A stretch of DNA of 64,000 nt from Sphingomonadales bacterium 12-68-11 (GTDB taxonomy: Bacteria; Pseudomonadota; Alphaproteobacteria; Sphingomonadales; Sphingomonadaceae). The notes under the pieces are model-generated. The model made no database searches. It was not told where the DNA came from and saw only the letters and a list, made by a program, of their open reading frames with translations. The position numbers were made by a program, and so were the translations under genes. Each line of letters begins with the position of its first letter. The stretch's first letter is position 1. This document shows positions 52,366 through 62,108 of the stretch, in pieces. The stretch is from positions 1 through 64,000 of the forward strand of contig NCCV01000001.1 in NCBI GenBank assembly GCA_002279825.1. The letters run 5' to 3'.

Positions 52366-54450
52366 ATGCAAAAAACAACCCGTTCGCACGCCCGCCGCGT
52401 GCTCCCCCTGGGGGTGGCCTTGTGCGCCCTGATCGCCTGCCAGGCACCCGCTTCCGCGGCCGACGAGGCGACGGAGGCCTCTGCCGGGGAAGAGGACCAG
52501 GCCCGTGATCCTGCGACCGGGGAGCCGATCATCGTGTACGGCCGCAGCGAGAAGCGCATCGGCACCGCCGGCGCGGCCAGCGAAGGCGGCGTCGCGGGCG
52601 CCGATCTCGACGTGAGACCCTTGCTCCGCCCGGGCGAGATACTTGAGGCCACGCCCGGCTTGATCGCTACGCAGCATTCGGGCGGGGGCAAGGCCAACCA
52701 GTTCTTCCTGCGCGGCTTCAACCTCGACCACGGGACCGACTACGCGGTCTACATCGACGATATGCCGATGAACTTTCGCACCCACGGCCACGGCCAGGGC
52801 TATCTCGACGTCCAGGGCCTGATCCCCGAGATCGTCCAGCGGGTCGACTACCGCAAGGGTCCCTACCGCGCGGACACCGGCGATTTCAGCTTCGTCGGCG
52901 CCAGCTTCATCACGACGCACGACACCATGGCCCCGTTCGTCACGGTCGAGGCCGGCGAGTATGGCTACCAGCGCTACGTCGCGGGCGGGTCGCTCAGACT
53001 TGGCACCGGCGACTTGCTGCTGGTCGGCCAGGCAAAATTCAATGACGGGCCGTGGCAACTGCCGGAGGACTTCGACGCTTATTCGGGCCTGCTCAAGTAT
53101 TCGGCCCCGGTCGGGGACGGCGAGTTCAAGGCCAGCTTCAACATCTACGAATCTTCCTGGGCCGCCACCGAGCAGACGCCCGAGCGGGTGATCGGCACGC
53201 CGCTCTGCGCCGATCCCTATTGCAGCCTCGACCTGACGCTGCGGGGGCGGACCGCCCGCGAGATCCTCACATTGGGCTACCAGTCGGAAAGCTGGAAGCT
53301 GACGGCCTACGCCCAGCATTACGACTGGAGCCTGCTGTCGAACTTCACGTTCTTTCTCGAAGACCCGGTCAACGGCGACCAGTTACGCCAATACGAGGAG
53401 CGCTGGACTTACGGCGGGCGCGCCGAGCGGACTTTCACCTTCGACGACAGCTTCTCGCTCCGAGTTGGCGCCGAGGCCCGCGTCGATGAACTCAGTCCCG
53501 TGGGCCTCGATCACACCCAAGCCGGCAATCTGCTCGAAGTGACCGGTGCGTTCGATGTCAGCGAGAAATCGCTCGGGATCTATACCGAGGCGATCTGGCG
53601 CCCGGTCGAGCGGCTGATGGTAATCGGCGGCATGCGGGGAGACTGGTACGGCTTTAAGACCACCGCCGCCGGCGGCGCCAGCAGCTGGAGCGGCGACGTC
53701 AGCGACGAGATTTTCGCGCCCAAGATCGGCGCCAACTACGAGGTCACCGACGGCATCGCGCTTTACGCGAACTGGGGCCAGGGCTTCCACTCGAACGACG
53801 CGCGCGGGGTGACCAATCCCACCGACCCGGCGCCGGGCCTGGTCAAGGGCGAGTTCGAAGAGGTCGGCGCCCGGATCGAGCGTGGCGGGTTGATCCTGAC
53901 CGGGGTCTACTGGTGGAGCGAGATCGACAGCGAACTGATCTACGTCGGCGATTCGGGCGCGGTCGAGCCGAGCGACCCGAGCAAGCGGCGCGGTTACGAA
54001 ATCACCGCGTTCTGGAAACCGCTTCGCTGGCTGGCGCTCGACGGCGTGTGGACCGGATCGGAGGCACGCTATGTCGGCCTGCCGGCGGGCGAAGACTTCG
54101 TGCCTGGCGCGCTGGAAAACGCCGGCGAACTGGGCGCTTCGGCGATCTTCCCGGATTTCAATGCCGCTGGCCGCATCCGCTATCTCGGCCCGCACGCGTT
54201 GATCGAGGACAACAGCCAGCGCGGCGAAGAGACTCTGCTGGTCAACTTTCGCGCTGCCTGGACGCCGCGAAAGCTGGACGGATTCGAAGTCTACGCCGAG
54301 TTGCTCAACGCCTTCGATTCCGACGGGGATGACATCGATTACTATTACGAGACGCGATTCCCGGGCGAACCGGCGGAGGGCGTGCTCGACCGCAACAGAC
54401 GCATAGTCGAACCGCGGCAGATCCGCGTGGGACTGAAGAAGACCTTCTGA
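52366..54450 (+). CDS. TonB-dependent outer membrane receptor
   Basis: 694 residues. A signal peptide (about 1-32, ending ASA) is followed by a possible TonB box PIIVYGR, a plug domain (GEILEATPGLIATQHSGGGKANQFFLRGFNLDHGTDYAVYIDDMPMN across 100-145, HGHGQGYLDVQGLIPEIVQRVDYRKGPY) and a 22-strand barrel ending in the terminal Phe of LKKTF. The HGHGQGYLD...LIPE motif marks a subgroup of receptors of uncharacterised substrate. The neighbouring ToxR-like regulator is the likely controller. Confidence 0.93.
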   Translation: MQKTTRSHARRVLPLGVALCALIACQAPASAADEATEASAGEEDQARDPATGEPIIVYGRSEKRIGTAGAASEGGVAGADLDVRPLLRPGEILEATPGLIATQHSGGGKANQFFLRGFNLDHGTDYAVYIDDMPMNFRTHGHGQGYLDVQGLIPEIVQRVDYRKGPYRADTGDFSFVGASFITTHDTMAPFVTVEAGEYGYQRYVAGGSLRLGTGDLLLVGQAKFNDGPWQLPEDFDAYSGLLKYSAPVGDGEFKASFNIYESSWAATEQTPERVIGTPLCADPYCSLDLTLRGRTAREILTLGYQSESWKLTAYAQHYDWSLLSNFTFFLEDPVNGDQLRQYEERWTYGGRAERTFTFDDSFSLRVGAEARVDELSPVGLDHTQAGNLLEVTGAFDVSEKSLGIYTEAIWRPVERLMVIGGMRGDWYGFKTTAAGGASSWSGDVSDEIFAPKIGANYEVTDGIALYANWGQGFHSNDARGVTNPTDPAPGLVKGEFEEVGARIERGGLILTGVYWWSEIDSELIYVGDSGAVEPSDPSKRRGYEITAFWKPLRWLALDGVWTGSEARYVGLPAGEDFVPGALENAGELGASAIFPDFNAAGRIRYLGPHALIEDNSQRGEETLLVNFRAAWTPRKLDGFEVYAELLNAFDSDGDDIDYYYETRFPGEPAEGVLDRNRRIVEPRQIRVGLKKTF

Positions 54451-54501
54451 GGGGGACGGAGGTAGCACAGGCGCAACGCGGGTCGCGCCAGTGCTCTTGG
54501 A

Positions 54502-54545
54502 GGGCCCGCCGGTCCCTTGCATGGCGGCCGGCGGGCCCATTTTTA
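54502..54545 (+). terminator. Rho-independent terminator after the TonB-dependent receptor
   Basis: GGGCCCGCCGG (54502-54512) and CCGGCGGGCCC (54528-54538) form an 11-bp perfect stem with a 15-base loop, followed by ATTTTTAT. It separates the receptor from the glycosyltransferase operon. The remaining part of 54451-54826 holds the EcfG-like promoter and a long leader. Confidence 0.78.
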
Positions 54546-54634
54546 TGATCCGCGCCCGATCCAACCGGTCCAATTGAAGCTAGACCGGGGCTTGGACTGC
54601 GAGCCCAAACCGCGGATTGCCATTGGTTAAACGT

Positions 54635-54659
54635 GGAACCGAAGGCAGCCCGTCCGGTT
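54635..54659 (+). promoter_or_regulatory. EcfG-type (general stress response) promoter of the glycosyltransferase/GH130 operon
   Basis: GGAAC (54635-54639), exactly 17 bases, then GTT (54657-54659), matching the alphaproteobacterial EcfG consensus GGAAC-N16..17-CGTT except for the C. Transcription would start near 54667, leaving a leader of about 160 bases before ATG 54827. There is no competing -35/-10 of sigma-70 type in the same place. Confidence 0.6.
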
Positions 54660-54826
54660 GATCGAGTGTAAGCCGCTTCGGCGGTGCAACATGCTCCCGG
54701 ACCGCGCCTCTGCCAGCGGGTTTGAGCGCAAAATCCTTGCCAAGCCTGGCGATTCATGTTGCACTGCACAAATTGCCACTTACCGCCGGGGATGGGAGGC
54801 ATCCGGCGGCTGCTCGCGTGGACGCC

Positions 54827-57187
54827 ATGAACCTGGACGATCAAGTTCTCCTGCCCAAGACCGCCGCCCGCCTAGCCGAGGGAGCCGACATCCGTTCGAT
54901 ATTCGATCACGCAAAGGCCGCGACCGCTCAGCCGCGCCGGATTGCGCTGGTCGGCACCTTCGTCCCGCGCAAATGCGGCATTGCGACTTTCACGCATGAT
55001 GTGTTCGAGAAGCTCGGCCGGTTTCATCCGGGGGTGCAGGTCGATGTCTATGCGCTCGACGATCCCCGCGCCCCGCTCGCCTACGAGGGTATTGCCGGCA
55101 CGATCGATCAAGCCGACGCCGCGTCTTATGCCCGCACCGCGAGGCTGATCAACGACAGCGCGGTCGATGCCATCTGGCTCCAGCACGAGTACGGCATTTT
55201 CGGCGGCGCCGACGGCGAGATGGTGTGCGACCTCGTCGACCGGATTGCCGCCCCCCTGATCCTCAGTCCGCACACCGTGCTGGCCGAACCCTCGGAGCGG
55301 CAGCGCGCGATCCTGTGCCGCCTGATCGAGCGCGCCAGCCGGATCATGGTGATGAGCCGCCATTCGCGCGACCTTCTTGTCGCACGCTACGGCGCGCCGC
55401 CGGAGATCCTCGAGGTCATTCCGCATGGCGCGCCCGACAGGCCGTTCGGGCGCAGCGCGCAGTTCAAGAGCGAACTCGGCCTTGCCGGCAAGAACGTACT
55501 GATGACCTTCGGCTTGCTTGGGCCCGGCAAGGGCCTCGAGCGGATGATCGAGGCGCTGCCCGCCATTGTCGCGCGCCATCCGGAGACGGTCTACCGCATC
55601 GTCGGCGCGACGCATCCCAATCTGGTTGCGCGGGAGGGCGAGGCTTACCGCGAGCGTCTCCAGGCGCTTGCTGCCGAACTCGGCGTGGCCTCGCATGTCG
55701 CGTGGGACAACCGCTTCCTCGACACCGACGAACTGCTCGACCAGCTCGAGGCCTGCGACATCTACGTCACTCCCTACTTCAATCTCCAACAGTCGACATC
55801 GGGGACGCTCAGCTACGCGGTCGCGCTCGGCAAGGCCGTCGTCGCGACCCCCTACCTTCATGCGCGCGAGTTACTCGCCGGCGGCGCCGGGCTGCTGGTC
55901 GAACCCGATAACGCGCCGGCGCTCGCCGAGGCGGTCACAGGGCTGCTCGACGATCCGGCGCGCCTCGCCGAGGTCCAGCGGCGTGCCTACGCCCGCGGCC
56001 GGCAGACGATCTGGCCGCGCTTCGCCGACGGGGCCGCCGCGCTGATCGAAGCCGCCGTCGCGGTTCCGCAGCAGGATGCACCGATCACCACGACCCCCGG
56101 GCTCAGCGCGGTGTTCGCGATGAGCGACGGCACCGGCATGATGCAGCACGCGATCGACATCGTGCCCGACCGTCGCCACGGGTACTGCCTCGACGACAAC
56201 GCCCGCGCGCTGATGCTGATGAATGTCGCCGAAGGGCTCTCCGAACCCGTACGGCTCAAGTGGTCGCTCCGCTTCGCCTCGTTCGTCCAGCATGCCTGGA
56301 ACGACGACAAGCGCGTGTTCCGCAATTTCATGCGCTTCGACCGCAGTTGGTGCGAGGATCAAGGCAGCGAGGACTCGAACGGCCGGGCTATCTGGGTGCT
56401 GGGCCACACGGCCGAGCGCGCGCCCGACGCGTCGCTGCGCGACTGGGCGCGCCGCTGGTTCGAGACCGTTGCGCCGAGCTGCGCCGAGTACGGGTCGCCC
56501 CGCGCCATCGCTTTCTCCATGCTCGGCGCTGCCGCCGTGCTGCGCGGCGATTCGGCAAATCGCGCGGCGCGCGAGCTGCTCGAACGCGGGGGCGACATCC
56601 TGAACCGCCTGCTTGGCGGTGCGCGCCGCCCCGACTGGGCCTGGTTCGAAGCGGTGCTGGGTTACGACAACCCCCGCCTCTCGCAGGCGCTGATCGAAGC
56701 AGGCCTCGCGCTCGAGCGGATCGATCTGACATCCGCCGGTCTCGAGACGCTCGATTGGATCTGCCAGCAGCAGATTTCCGCCCGCGGCCATTTCCGCCCG
56801 ATCGGCTCGGACAGCTTCGGCAAGGAACATGCCTACCTGCCGTTCGATCAACAGCCGCTCGAAGCGCAGGCCGCGATCGAAGCGGCGTGCAGCGCCTGGC
56901 GCGCGACCGGCGATGCTCGCTGGTTCGAACATGCCAAGGCCGCCTGGGGCTGGTTCTTCGGAGCGAACGATCGCGGCGCGGTGCTGGCCGATCTGGCCAC
57001 CGGACGGTGCCGCGACGGCATCAATCCGCGGGGAGTGAACCGCAACACCGGAGCAGAATCGATCCTCGCCTTTCAGTTGGCACACTATTCCGTGCTAGCG
57101 CTCGCGCGGACCAAGCGGGGCGATTCGGTGGGAGGCATGAGTGGGGTTCGAAGGCGATTGGCCGAACAGTCCCTTGCGTATCCTTGA
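54827..57187 (+). CDS. GT4 glycosyltransferase fused to a glycosidase-like helical domain
   Basis: 786 residues. Residues 37-410 are a GT-B glycosyltransferase: RRIALVGTFVPRKCGIATFT, WLQHEYGIFGGADGEM, VMSRHSRDLLVARYG, VIPHGAPDRPF and GLLGPGKGLERMIEALP. Residues 425-786 form a helical domain with MSDGTGMMQHAIDIVPDRRHGYCLDDNARAL, WAWFEAVLGYDN and GRCRDGINPRGVNRNTGAESILAFQLA, resembling (alpha/alpha)6 glycosidase-like folds. ATG 54827 was preferred over the frame start at 54722. The gene overlaps GH130 by 47 bases; all three genes of the operon face right. Confidence 0.85.
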   Translation: MNLDDQVLLPKTAARLAEGADIRSIFDHAKAATAQPRRIALVGTFVPRKCGIATFTHDVFEKLGRFHPGVQVDVYALDDPRAPLAYEGIAGTIDQADAASYARTARLINDSAVDAIWLQHEYGIFGGADGEMVCDLVDRIAAPLILSPHTVLAEPSERQRAILCRLIERASRIMVMSRHSRDLLVARYGAPPEILEVIPHGAPDRPFGRSAQFKSELGLAGKNVLMTFGLLGPGKGLERMIEALPAIVARHPETVYRIVGATHPNLVAREGEAYRERLQALAAELGVASHVAWDNRFLDTDELLDQLEACDIYVTPYFNLQQSTSGTLSYAVALGKAVVATPYLHARELLAGGAGLLVEPDNAPALAEAVTGLLDDPARLAEVQRRAYARGRQTIWPRFADGAAALIEAAVAVPQQDAPITTTPGLSAVFAMSDGTGMMQHAIDIVPDRRHGYCLDDNARALMLMNVAEGLSEPVRLKWSLRFASFVQHAWNDDKRVFRNFMRFDRSWCEDQGSEDSNGRAIWVLGHTAERAPDASLRDWARRWFETVAPSCAEYGSPRAIAFSMLGAAAVLRGDSANRAARELLERGGDILNRLLGGARRPDWAWFEAVLGYDNPRLSQALIEAGLALERIDLTSAGLETLDWICQQQISARGHFRPIGSDSFGKEHAYLPFDQQPLEAQAAIEAACSAWRATGDARWFEHAKAAWGWFFGANDRGAVLADLATGRCRDGINPRGVNRNTGAESILAFQLAHYSVLALARTKRGDSVGGMSGVRRRLAEQSLAYP

Positions 57188-58454
57188 GGAGCGGCTTCAC
57201 GCCGATCCGTCACGCGTCGTCTTACGCCCGTTTCACCTCGGCTGGCAGGCTAAGAACGCCCCGGGTGGCCGCGCGCTCAGACTGGTCAAGGACGTCGCAG
57301 AACTGACCGAAGAACAGGTCGAGGCCGAGTACGAACGCGTGCGCGGGGATTTCGTGGCGCGCCACTGGCAGACCGAAAAGATGTTCGACGATCGCTTCGA
57401 CGAAGTGGAAGAGACCGCCACGATCGACGTGAGCGGTTTTTCCCGCACGCGCAAACGGCTGATCGGCGCGTTCTTCTGCCACGAATACACCTATGCGGCG
57501 GCGGCGCTGATGAACCCGTCGATCGTGCCGCATCCGGACCAGAGCGGGATCTCCGGCGGGGCGGTGCGTTTCGTGATGTCGCTGCGCGCGGTTGGCGAAG
57601 GTCACATCAGCTCGATTGCATTCCGCGAAGGGATCGCCACGCCCGACGGTGGATTCGCGCTGTGGCCGCAAGGCACGCTGGCGACTTCGGTGGAACTCGA
57701 CGACGCCTCGCTGACCGACAGTGAAGCCGGCGTGATCGTGCACCGCCATCCCGACAGCAGCCTGTCCAACACCGTGATCTTCCCGATTACCGAGCAACAG
57801 CGCGGCGGCCTGGAGGACTTGCGCCTGGTGCGCTTCGACCACGGCGGCGGCGATTTCGAATGGATCGGCACCTACACCGCCTATTCGGGAAGCTCGATCC
57901 GGTCCGAACTGCTGCGCACCGTCGATTTCCGGCGGTTCCTGCTCGAGCCGATCCACGGCCGCGCGGGCCGCAACAAGGGCATGGCGCTGTTCCCCGAGAA
58001 GATCGGTGGCAAGTATGCGATGGTCAGCCGGCAGGACGGCAAGAACCTGTTCCTGCTCAAGTCCGACCGGCTCGACCGCTGGAACAGCGAAGGCTCGCTG
58101 CTGATGGAGCCCAAGTACCCGTGGGAGTTCATCCAGATCGGCAACTGCGGCAGCCCGATCCGGACCGATGCCGGCTGGCTGCTGTTCACCCACGGGGTCG
58201 GCGCGATGCGCAAGTACTCGCTCGGCTGCGCACTGCTCGATCTCGACGATCCTTCGAAAGTGATCGGCCGCACCGCCGAGCCGGTGCTGACCGCGGTCGA
58301 TGCCGATCGGTCGGGCTATGTCCCCAACGTGATCTATACCTGCGGCGCGCTCAAGGTCGGCGAGCAATTGCTGGTGCCTTACGGCATTTCCGACAGCGCG
58401 GTGGGCTTTGCGACGGTGTCGGTCAAAGACCTGCTGCAACTGATGGTTCCATGA
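57141..58454 (+). CDS. GH130 family beta-mannoside phosphorylase/hydrolase
   Basis: 437 residues, a five-bladed beta-propeller of the GH130 (PH1107-related) type. Motifs: IGAFFCHEYTYAAAALMNPSI, GLEDLRLVRFDHGGGDFEWIGTYTAY, RNKGMALFPEKIGGKYAM and IGNCGSPIRTDAGWLLFTHGVG. Enzymes of the family cleave or phosphorolyse beta-1,2 or beta-1,4 mannosides. Start GTG 57141 was chosen because GGAGG lies 5 bases before it. It sits between the GT4 fusion and mannose-6-phosphate isomerase, so a role in mannoside recycling is inferred. The phosphate-binding residues needed for phosphorolysis cannot be confirmed by eye. Confidence 0.88.
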   Translation: MGFEGDWPNSPLRILEERLHADPSRVVLRPFHLGWQAKNAPGGRALRLVKDVAELTEEQVEAEYERVRGDFVARHWQTEKMFDDRFDEVEETATIDVSGFSRTRKRLIGAFFCHEYTYAAAALMNPSIVPHPDQSGISGGAVRFVMSLRAVGEGHISSIAFREGIATPDGGFALWPQGTLATSVELDDASLTDSEAGVIVHRHPDSSLSNTVIFPITEQQRGGLEDLRLVRFDHGGGDFEWIGTYTAYSGSSIRSELLRTVDFRRFLLEPIHGRAGRNKGMALFPEKIGGKYAMVSRQDGKNLFLLKSDRLDRWNSEGSLLMEPKYPWEFIQIGNCGSPIRTDAGWLLFTHGVGAMRKYSLGCALLDLDDPSKVIGRTAEPVLTAVDADRSGYVPNVIYTCGALKVGEQLLVPYGISDSAVGFATVSVKDLLQLMVP

Positions 58455-58468
58455 GGCGTTAGCCCGTC

Positions 58469-59278
58469 ATGCTGCTGCCCACCCGCACCGTCGAGAAGCC
58501 ATGGGGCATGGACCGCCTGCCCGCGCCGTTCGCCACGCCCGAGGGCAAGCGTATCGGCGAGATCTGGTTCGAGCCGCCGCCCGAGATGCCGCAACTGCTG
58601 GTCAAGTACCTGTTCACCAGCGAAAAGCTGTCGGTGCAGGTTCACCCCTCCGACACCCAGACCGAAGCGGCCGGTCTCGGACGCCAGGGCAAGGAAGAAT
58701 GCTGGCTGGTGATCGACGCCGAGCCCGGCGCCACGCTCGGCATCGGGTTCAAGCAGCCGCTCGATGCCGAGGCGATGCGCGCCGCCGCGCTCGACGGCAG
58801 TATCGAGGACTTGCTGACCTGGCACCCGGTGCGGGCCGGCGACTTCTTTTACATCCCCGCCAACACCGTCCACGCGATCGGCGCGGGCTGCTCGATCATC
58901 GAGATCCAGCAGAACTCCGACATCACTTACCGCCTTTACGACTACGGCCGCCCGCGCGAACTGCATCTCGAGGAATCGGTCGCGGTCGCCAAGGGCGAGC
59001 CGTACGACGTGGCGTTTCGCAAGCGGGTTCCGCCGGGCGACGTGTCGCTGGTGGATGGGCCCTACTTCGTGTTGGATCAGGTCGAGGGCCTGCCTAGCGC
59101 GGAACAGGCTGCGCGTTATGACGGTGCGCTGCTTGTGATGCCGCGCGAGGGCGCAGCCACGATTGACGGTGAAGCTGTCAAGCCCGGCGAATGCGCGCTT
59201 GCGGCCTCGCTGGCAGGCGTAGCGTTTGATCCCGCTGGCAGCTGTCTGATCGCCCGGCCGCTCGCAGGCGCGCGCTAG
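58469..59278 (+). CDS. manA: Mannose-6-phosphate isomerase, class I
   Basis: 269 residues. Zinc ligands Gln57 and His59 (SVQVHPSD), Glu76 (GKEECW) and His135 (NTVHAIGAG) are present. PWGMDRL marks the family start. It interconverts mannose-6-phosphate and fructose-6-phosphate, feeding or draining GDP-mannose. It begins 14 bases after the GH130 stop and is the last gene of the operon. Its stop overlaps the stop of the enoyl-CoA hydratase on the other strand by 3 bases. Confidence 0.94.
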   Translation: MLLPTRTVEKPWGMDRLPAPFATPEGKRIGEIWFEPPPEMPQLLVKYLFTSEKLSVQVHPSDTQTEAAGLGRQGKEECWLVIDAEPGATLGIGFKQPLDAEAMRAAALDGSIEDLLTWHPVRAGDFFYIPANTVHAIGAGCSIIEIQQNSDITYRLYDYGRPRELHLEESVAVAKGEPYDVAFRKRVPPGDVSLVDGPYFVLDQVEGLPSAEQAARYDGALLVMPREGAATIDGEAVKPGECALAASLAGVAFDPAGSCLIARPLAGAR

Positions 59279-60060
59279 CGCCCCTTCCACACCGCAGGAC
59301 GTTTTGCAACGAAGGCGGCCATGCCTTCGGCCTTGTCCTCCGTCCCCGCCAGCAAGTGAAACAGCCGCCGCTCGAGCCGGATGCCTTCTTCGAGCGGCAA
59401 CTGCTCGGCGGCGTTCACCAGTTCCTTCGCGGCGAGCACCGCCAGCGGCGGCATCGCGGCGATCTCCGCGGCGATCTTGAGCGAGGTCTCGCGCAGCTCG
59501 GCCGCCGGGACCACGCGTGCCACCAGCCCGGCGCGCTCAGCCTCGGCGGCGTCGATCATGCGGCCCGTCAGGATAAGGTCCATGGCCTTCGCGCGGCCGA
59601 TCGCGCGCGTGAGCCGCTGCGAGCCGCCCATGCCGGGAACCACGCCCAGCTTGATCTCGGGCTGGCCAAACTTGGCGCTGTCCGCCGCGACGATGAAATC
59701 GGCCATCATCGCCAGTTCGCACCCGCCGCCGAGTGCGAAGCCGTTGACCGCCGCGATCCACGGCTTGCGTACCGCCCTGACCAAATGGCTCTGCCAGCGC
59801 GCGAACACGTCGCCCGCGTAGAACTCGGCGAACGGCCGCTCGGCCATTTCCTTGATGTCGGCACCGGCGGCGAAGGCCTTCTCTCCCGCACCTGTCAGCA
59901 CAGCGCAGCGCTGTGCCGGGTCGGCCTCGAACGCGGCGAATGCGGCGATCAGCTCCTCAAGGACCAGGCTGGAGAGCGCGTTGAGGGCCTGCGGCCGGTC
60001 GAGCGTCACCAGCGTCACCGCCCCCACCCGCTCGGTCCGGATCGTCTCGAACTCGCTCAT
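59275..60060 (-). CDS. Enoyl-CoA hydratase/isomerase (crotonase)
   Basis: 261 residues. The oxyanion-hole loops are [14 protein letters not shown] and [19 protein letters not shown], with the catalytic Glu in [23 protein letters not shown]. It hydrates 2-enoyl-CoA in beta-oxidation or a related route; the precise substrate is not visible. ATG 60060 directly begins the conserved domain ([23 protein letters not shown] in pieces). It stands alone. Confidence 0.93.
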   Translation of the reverse strand: MSEFETIRTERVGAVTLVTLDRPQALNALSSLVLEELIAAFAAFEADPAQRCAVLTGAGEKAFAAGADIKEMAERPFAEFYAGDVFARWQSHLVRAVRKPWIAAVNGFALGGGCELAMMADFIVAADSAKFGQPEIKLGVVPGMGGSQRLTRAIGRAKAMDLILTGRMIDAAEAERAGLVARVVPAAELRETSLKIAAEIAAMPPLAVLAAKELVNAAEQLPLEEGIRLERRLFHLLAGTEDKAEGMAAFVAKRPAVWKGR

Positions 60061-60122
60061 GCTCTGCTCCCGCCCGCGAACCCGCCATCCATAGGGCGCC
60101 GCTGGCGCGCGCGGCAAGCGGA

Positions 60123-60644
60123 TCAGCTAGCGCTGGCCAGCGGGCGCATCCTGAGGCCCCGCAAGTAGTTGAGCGTGATCGAGACGCGCGTCAGCCCGCC
60201 CCCCGCCTGGACCCGCGCCGCGGCCGCCTTGGGCTGGCTCAGGCCGATCGTCGGGTTCGACGCGAAGCCGATCCCGTCTCCGGTCCAGTGGAACTTGTGG
60301 TTGCGGTCGCGGTCGTGGAGCAGCACCACGCTGTAAGTGCCCGGGCCGGGCACGCGGATGCACAGTTGCGGCGGGTTGCCGGCGGGGACCGGCACTTCGA
60401 CCCGCCGAAAGGTCTTGCCGGCGTTCACCAGCGTGGCGTCGTCCTGCAGGAACTCCGGGTCGGTCGAGGGATAGACCTCGAGCTTGAGATTGCCGGTGCG
60501 GTCCTTCAGGCCGACCGCGCTGACCAGCAGCGCCGGCCCGCTCTCGCCGGGCCGGCACGCGCCTTCGCGCTTGCCCAGCTCGCGCGGGCTCCCGGTAGCG
60601 CCGAGCAGCAGCGGCAGCGCCAGCAGCAGTGCGAATTGCTTCAC
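60123..60644 (-). CDS. DUF2141 exported protein
   Basis: 173 residues with a signal peptide ([18 protein letters not shown]). The domain shows [49 protein letters not shown], the DUF2141 core (YAvavfHDxNxNgklD-like). The C-terminal [12 protein letters not shown] ends it. It is predicted to be periplasmic or surface-associated; the function is unknown. Confidence 0.85.
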   Translation of the reverse strand: MKQFALLLALPLLLGATGSPRELGKREGACRPGESGPALLVSAVGLKDRTGNLKLEVYPSTDPEFLQDDATLVNAGKTFRRVEVPVPAGNPPQLCIRVPGPGTYSVVLLHDRDRNHKFHWTGDGIGFASNPTIGLSQPKAAAARVQAGGGLTRVSITLNYLRGLRMRPLASAS

Positions 60645-60985
60645 CTCTGAAACTCCGAAACCATCCCCGTAAAGCGGCGCGCTTTGGCCCGCCCAGCCTT
60701 AACTGGCGATTTAGGACGAGATTTTCAAATGCGGGGCCCTGCGGCCCAAGGGCGCGGGCGCACATCGGTGCGACACGGCGACATTCGAAGCCACCGACGG
60801 CCGCTCGGGACCCTGCGGGGCTCGTACCTCAGAAAATCCTTGCGCTGCCGGACCGAATAGCCGTCGCCCCCGTTTGGTATCGAGTTCGGAAGATGTTCGA
60901 ACGCGTTTCATGATTTCGACAGCCTTGACGCTATTGTTGGCCGGACTTTTTCGTCAATTCACTTTCGCATTTGGGAGATCAAGTC

Positions 60986-62062
60986 ATGTCTAAGATGATG
61001 AAAGCCGCTATTTTTGTTGAACCCAACCGCATCGTGCTGGACGACAAGCCGGTCCCGGAGGTCGGCCCGCTCGACGCGCTGCTCAAGATCACCACGACCA
61101 CGATCTGCGGTACCGACGTGCATATCCTGAAGGGCGAGTACCCCGTCGCCCGGGGGCTGACGATCGGGCACGAGCCGGTCGGCGTGATCGAGAAGCTCGG
61201 TTCGGCGGTCCAGGGGTACCGCGAAGGGCAGCGGGTCATCTCCGGGGCAATCACCCCCAGTGGGCACAGCGCCGCCTGCCTGTGCGGCCAGCACTCGCAG
61301 GACGGCACCGGTACGAAACACGGCTTCAAGGCGATGGGGGGCTGGCGGTTCGGCAACACCATCGACGGCGCGCAGGCCGAATATCTGCTGGTGCCTGACG
61401 CGATGACCAACCTCGCACCGATTCCCGACGGTTTGACCGACGAACAGGTCCTCATGTGCCCCGACATCATGTCGACCGGCTTTTCGGGCGCGGAGCGAGG
61501 CGCCGTCAGGATCGGGGACTCGGTCGCGGTGTTCGCGCAAGGACCGATCGGCCTGTGCGCCACGGCGGGGGCCCGGCTGATGGGCGCGACCACGATCATC
61601 GCGGTCGATTCGATCCCGGCGCGCTTGGCCATCGCCCGCAAGATGGGTGCCGACCACGTGGTCGATTTCACGCAGTGCGACCCCGTGGCCGAGATCATGC
61701 GCCTGACCGACGGGCGCGGAGTCGATGTCGCGATCGAAGCGCTCGGCCGGCAGGAGACCTTTTCCGCGGCGCTTCGCGTGCTGCGCCCGGGCGGCACGCT
61801 GTCGTCGCTGGGGGTCTATTCGGGCGACCTGACGATCCCGCTCGACGCCTTCGCCGCGGGGCTTGGCGACCACACCATTGCCACCAGCCTCTGTCCCGGC
61901 GGCAAGGAGCGGATGGGGCGGCTGATGGATGTCATCGCCGCAGCCCGGCTCGATACCCGCCCGCTGGTCACCCACCGCTTCAAGCTCGACGATGTCGAAG
62001 CGGCCTACGACCTGTTCGCCAACCAGCGCGACGGGGTGCTGAAAGTCGCGATATCGGTGTGA
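60986..62062 (+). CDS. Zinc-dependent alcohol dehydrogenase (TBADH/secondary-alcohol type)
   Basis: 358 residues. Catalytic zinc ligands Cys41 (TICGTDVH), His62 and Glu63 (IGHEPVGV) and an Asp in CPDIMSTGF fit the Clostridium/Thermoanaerobacter secondary alcohol dehydrogenase group, which lacks the structural-zinc Cys lobe; here the loop SGHSAACLCGQHSQ is present instead. The Rossmann motif is AQGPIGLCATAGA. It oxidises secondary alcohols or reduces ketones. GGGAGA lies 7 bases before ATG 60986. The spacer 60645-60985 shows no gene and no convincing promoter or repeat. Confidence 0.9.
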   Translation: MSKMMKAAIFVEPNRIVLDDKPVPEVGPLDALLKITTTTICGTDVHILKGEYPVARGLTIGHEPVGVIEKLGSAVQGYREGQRVISGAITPSGHSAACLCGQHSQDGTGTKHGFKAMGGWRFGNTIDGAQAEYLLVPDAMTNLAPIPDGLTDEQVLMCPDIMSTGFSGAERGAVRIGDSVAVFAQGPIGLCATAGARLMGATTIIAVDSIPARLAIARKMGADHVVDFTQCDPVAEIMRLTDGRGVDVAIEALGRQETFSAALRVLRPGGTLSSLGVYSGDLTIPLDAFAAGLGDHTIATSLCPGGKERMGRLMDVIAAARLDTRPLVTHRFKLDDVEAAYDLFANQRDGVLKVAISV

Positions 62063-62108
62063 CCGGACCGCGCTGCCATTCGCGCGCAATCCGCCCGACC
62101 CAAGAAAA

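Noticed and set aside
60645..60985. A small gene in the 340-base spacer before the alcohol dehydrogenase
   Set aside because: The short frames present have no ribosome site or recognisable motif; nothing could be supported.
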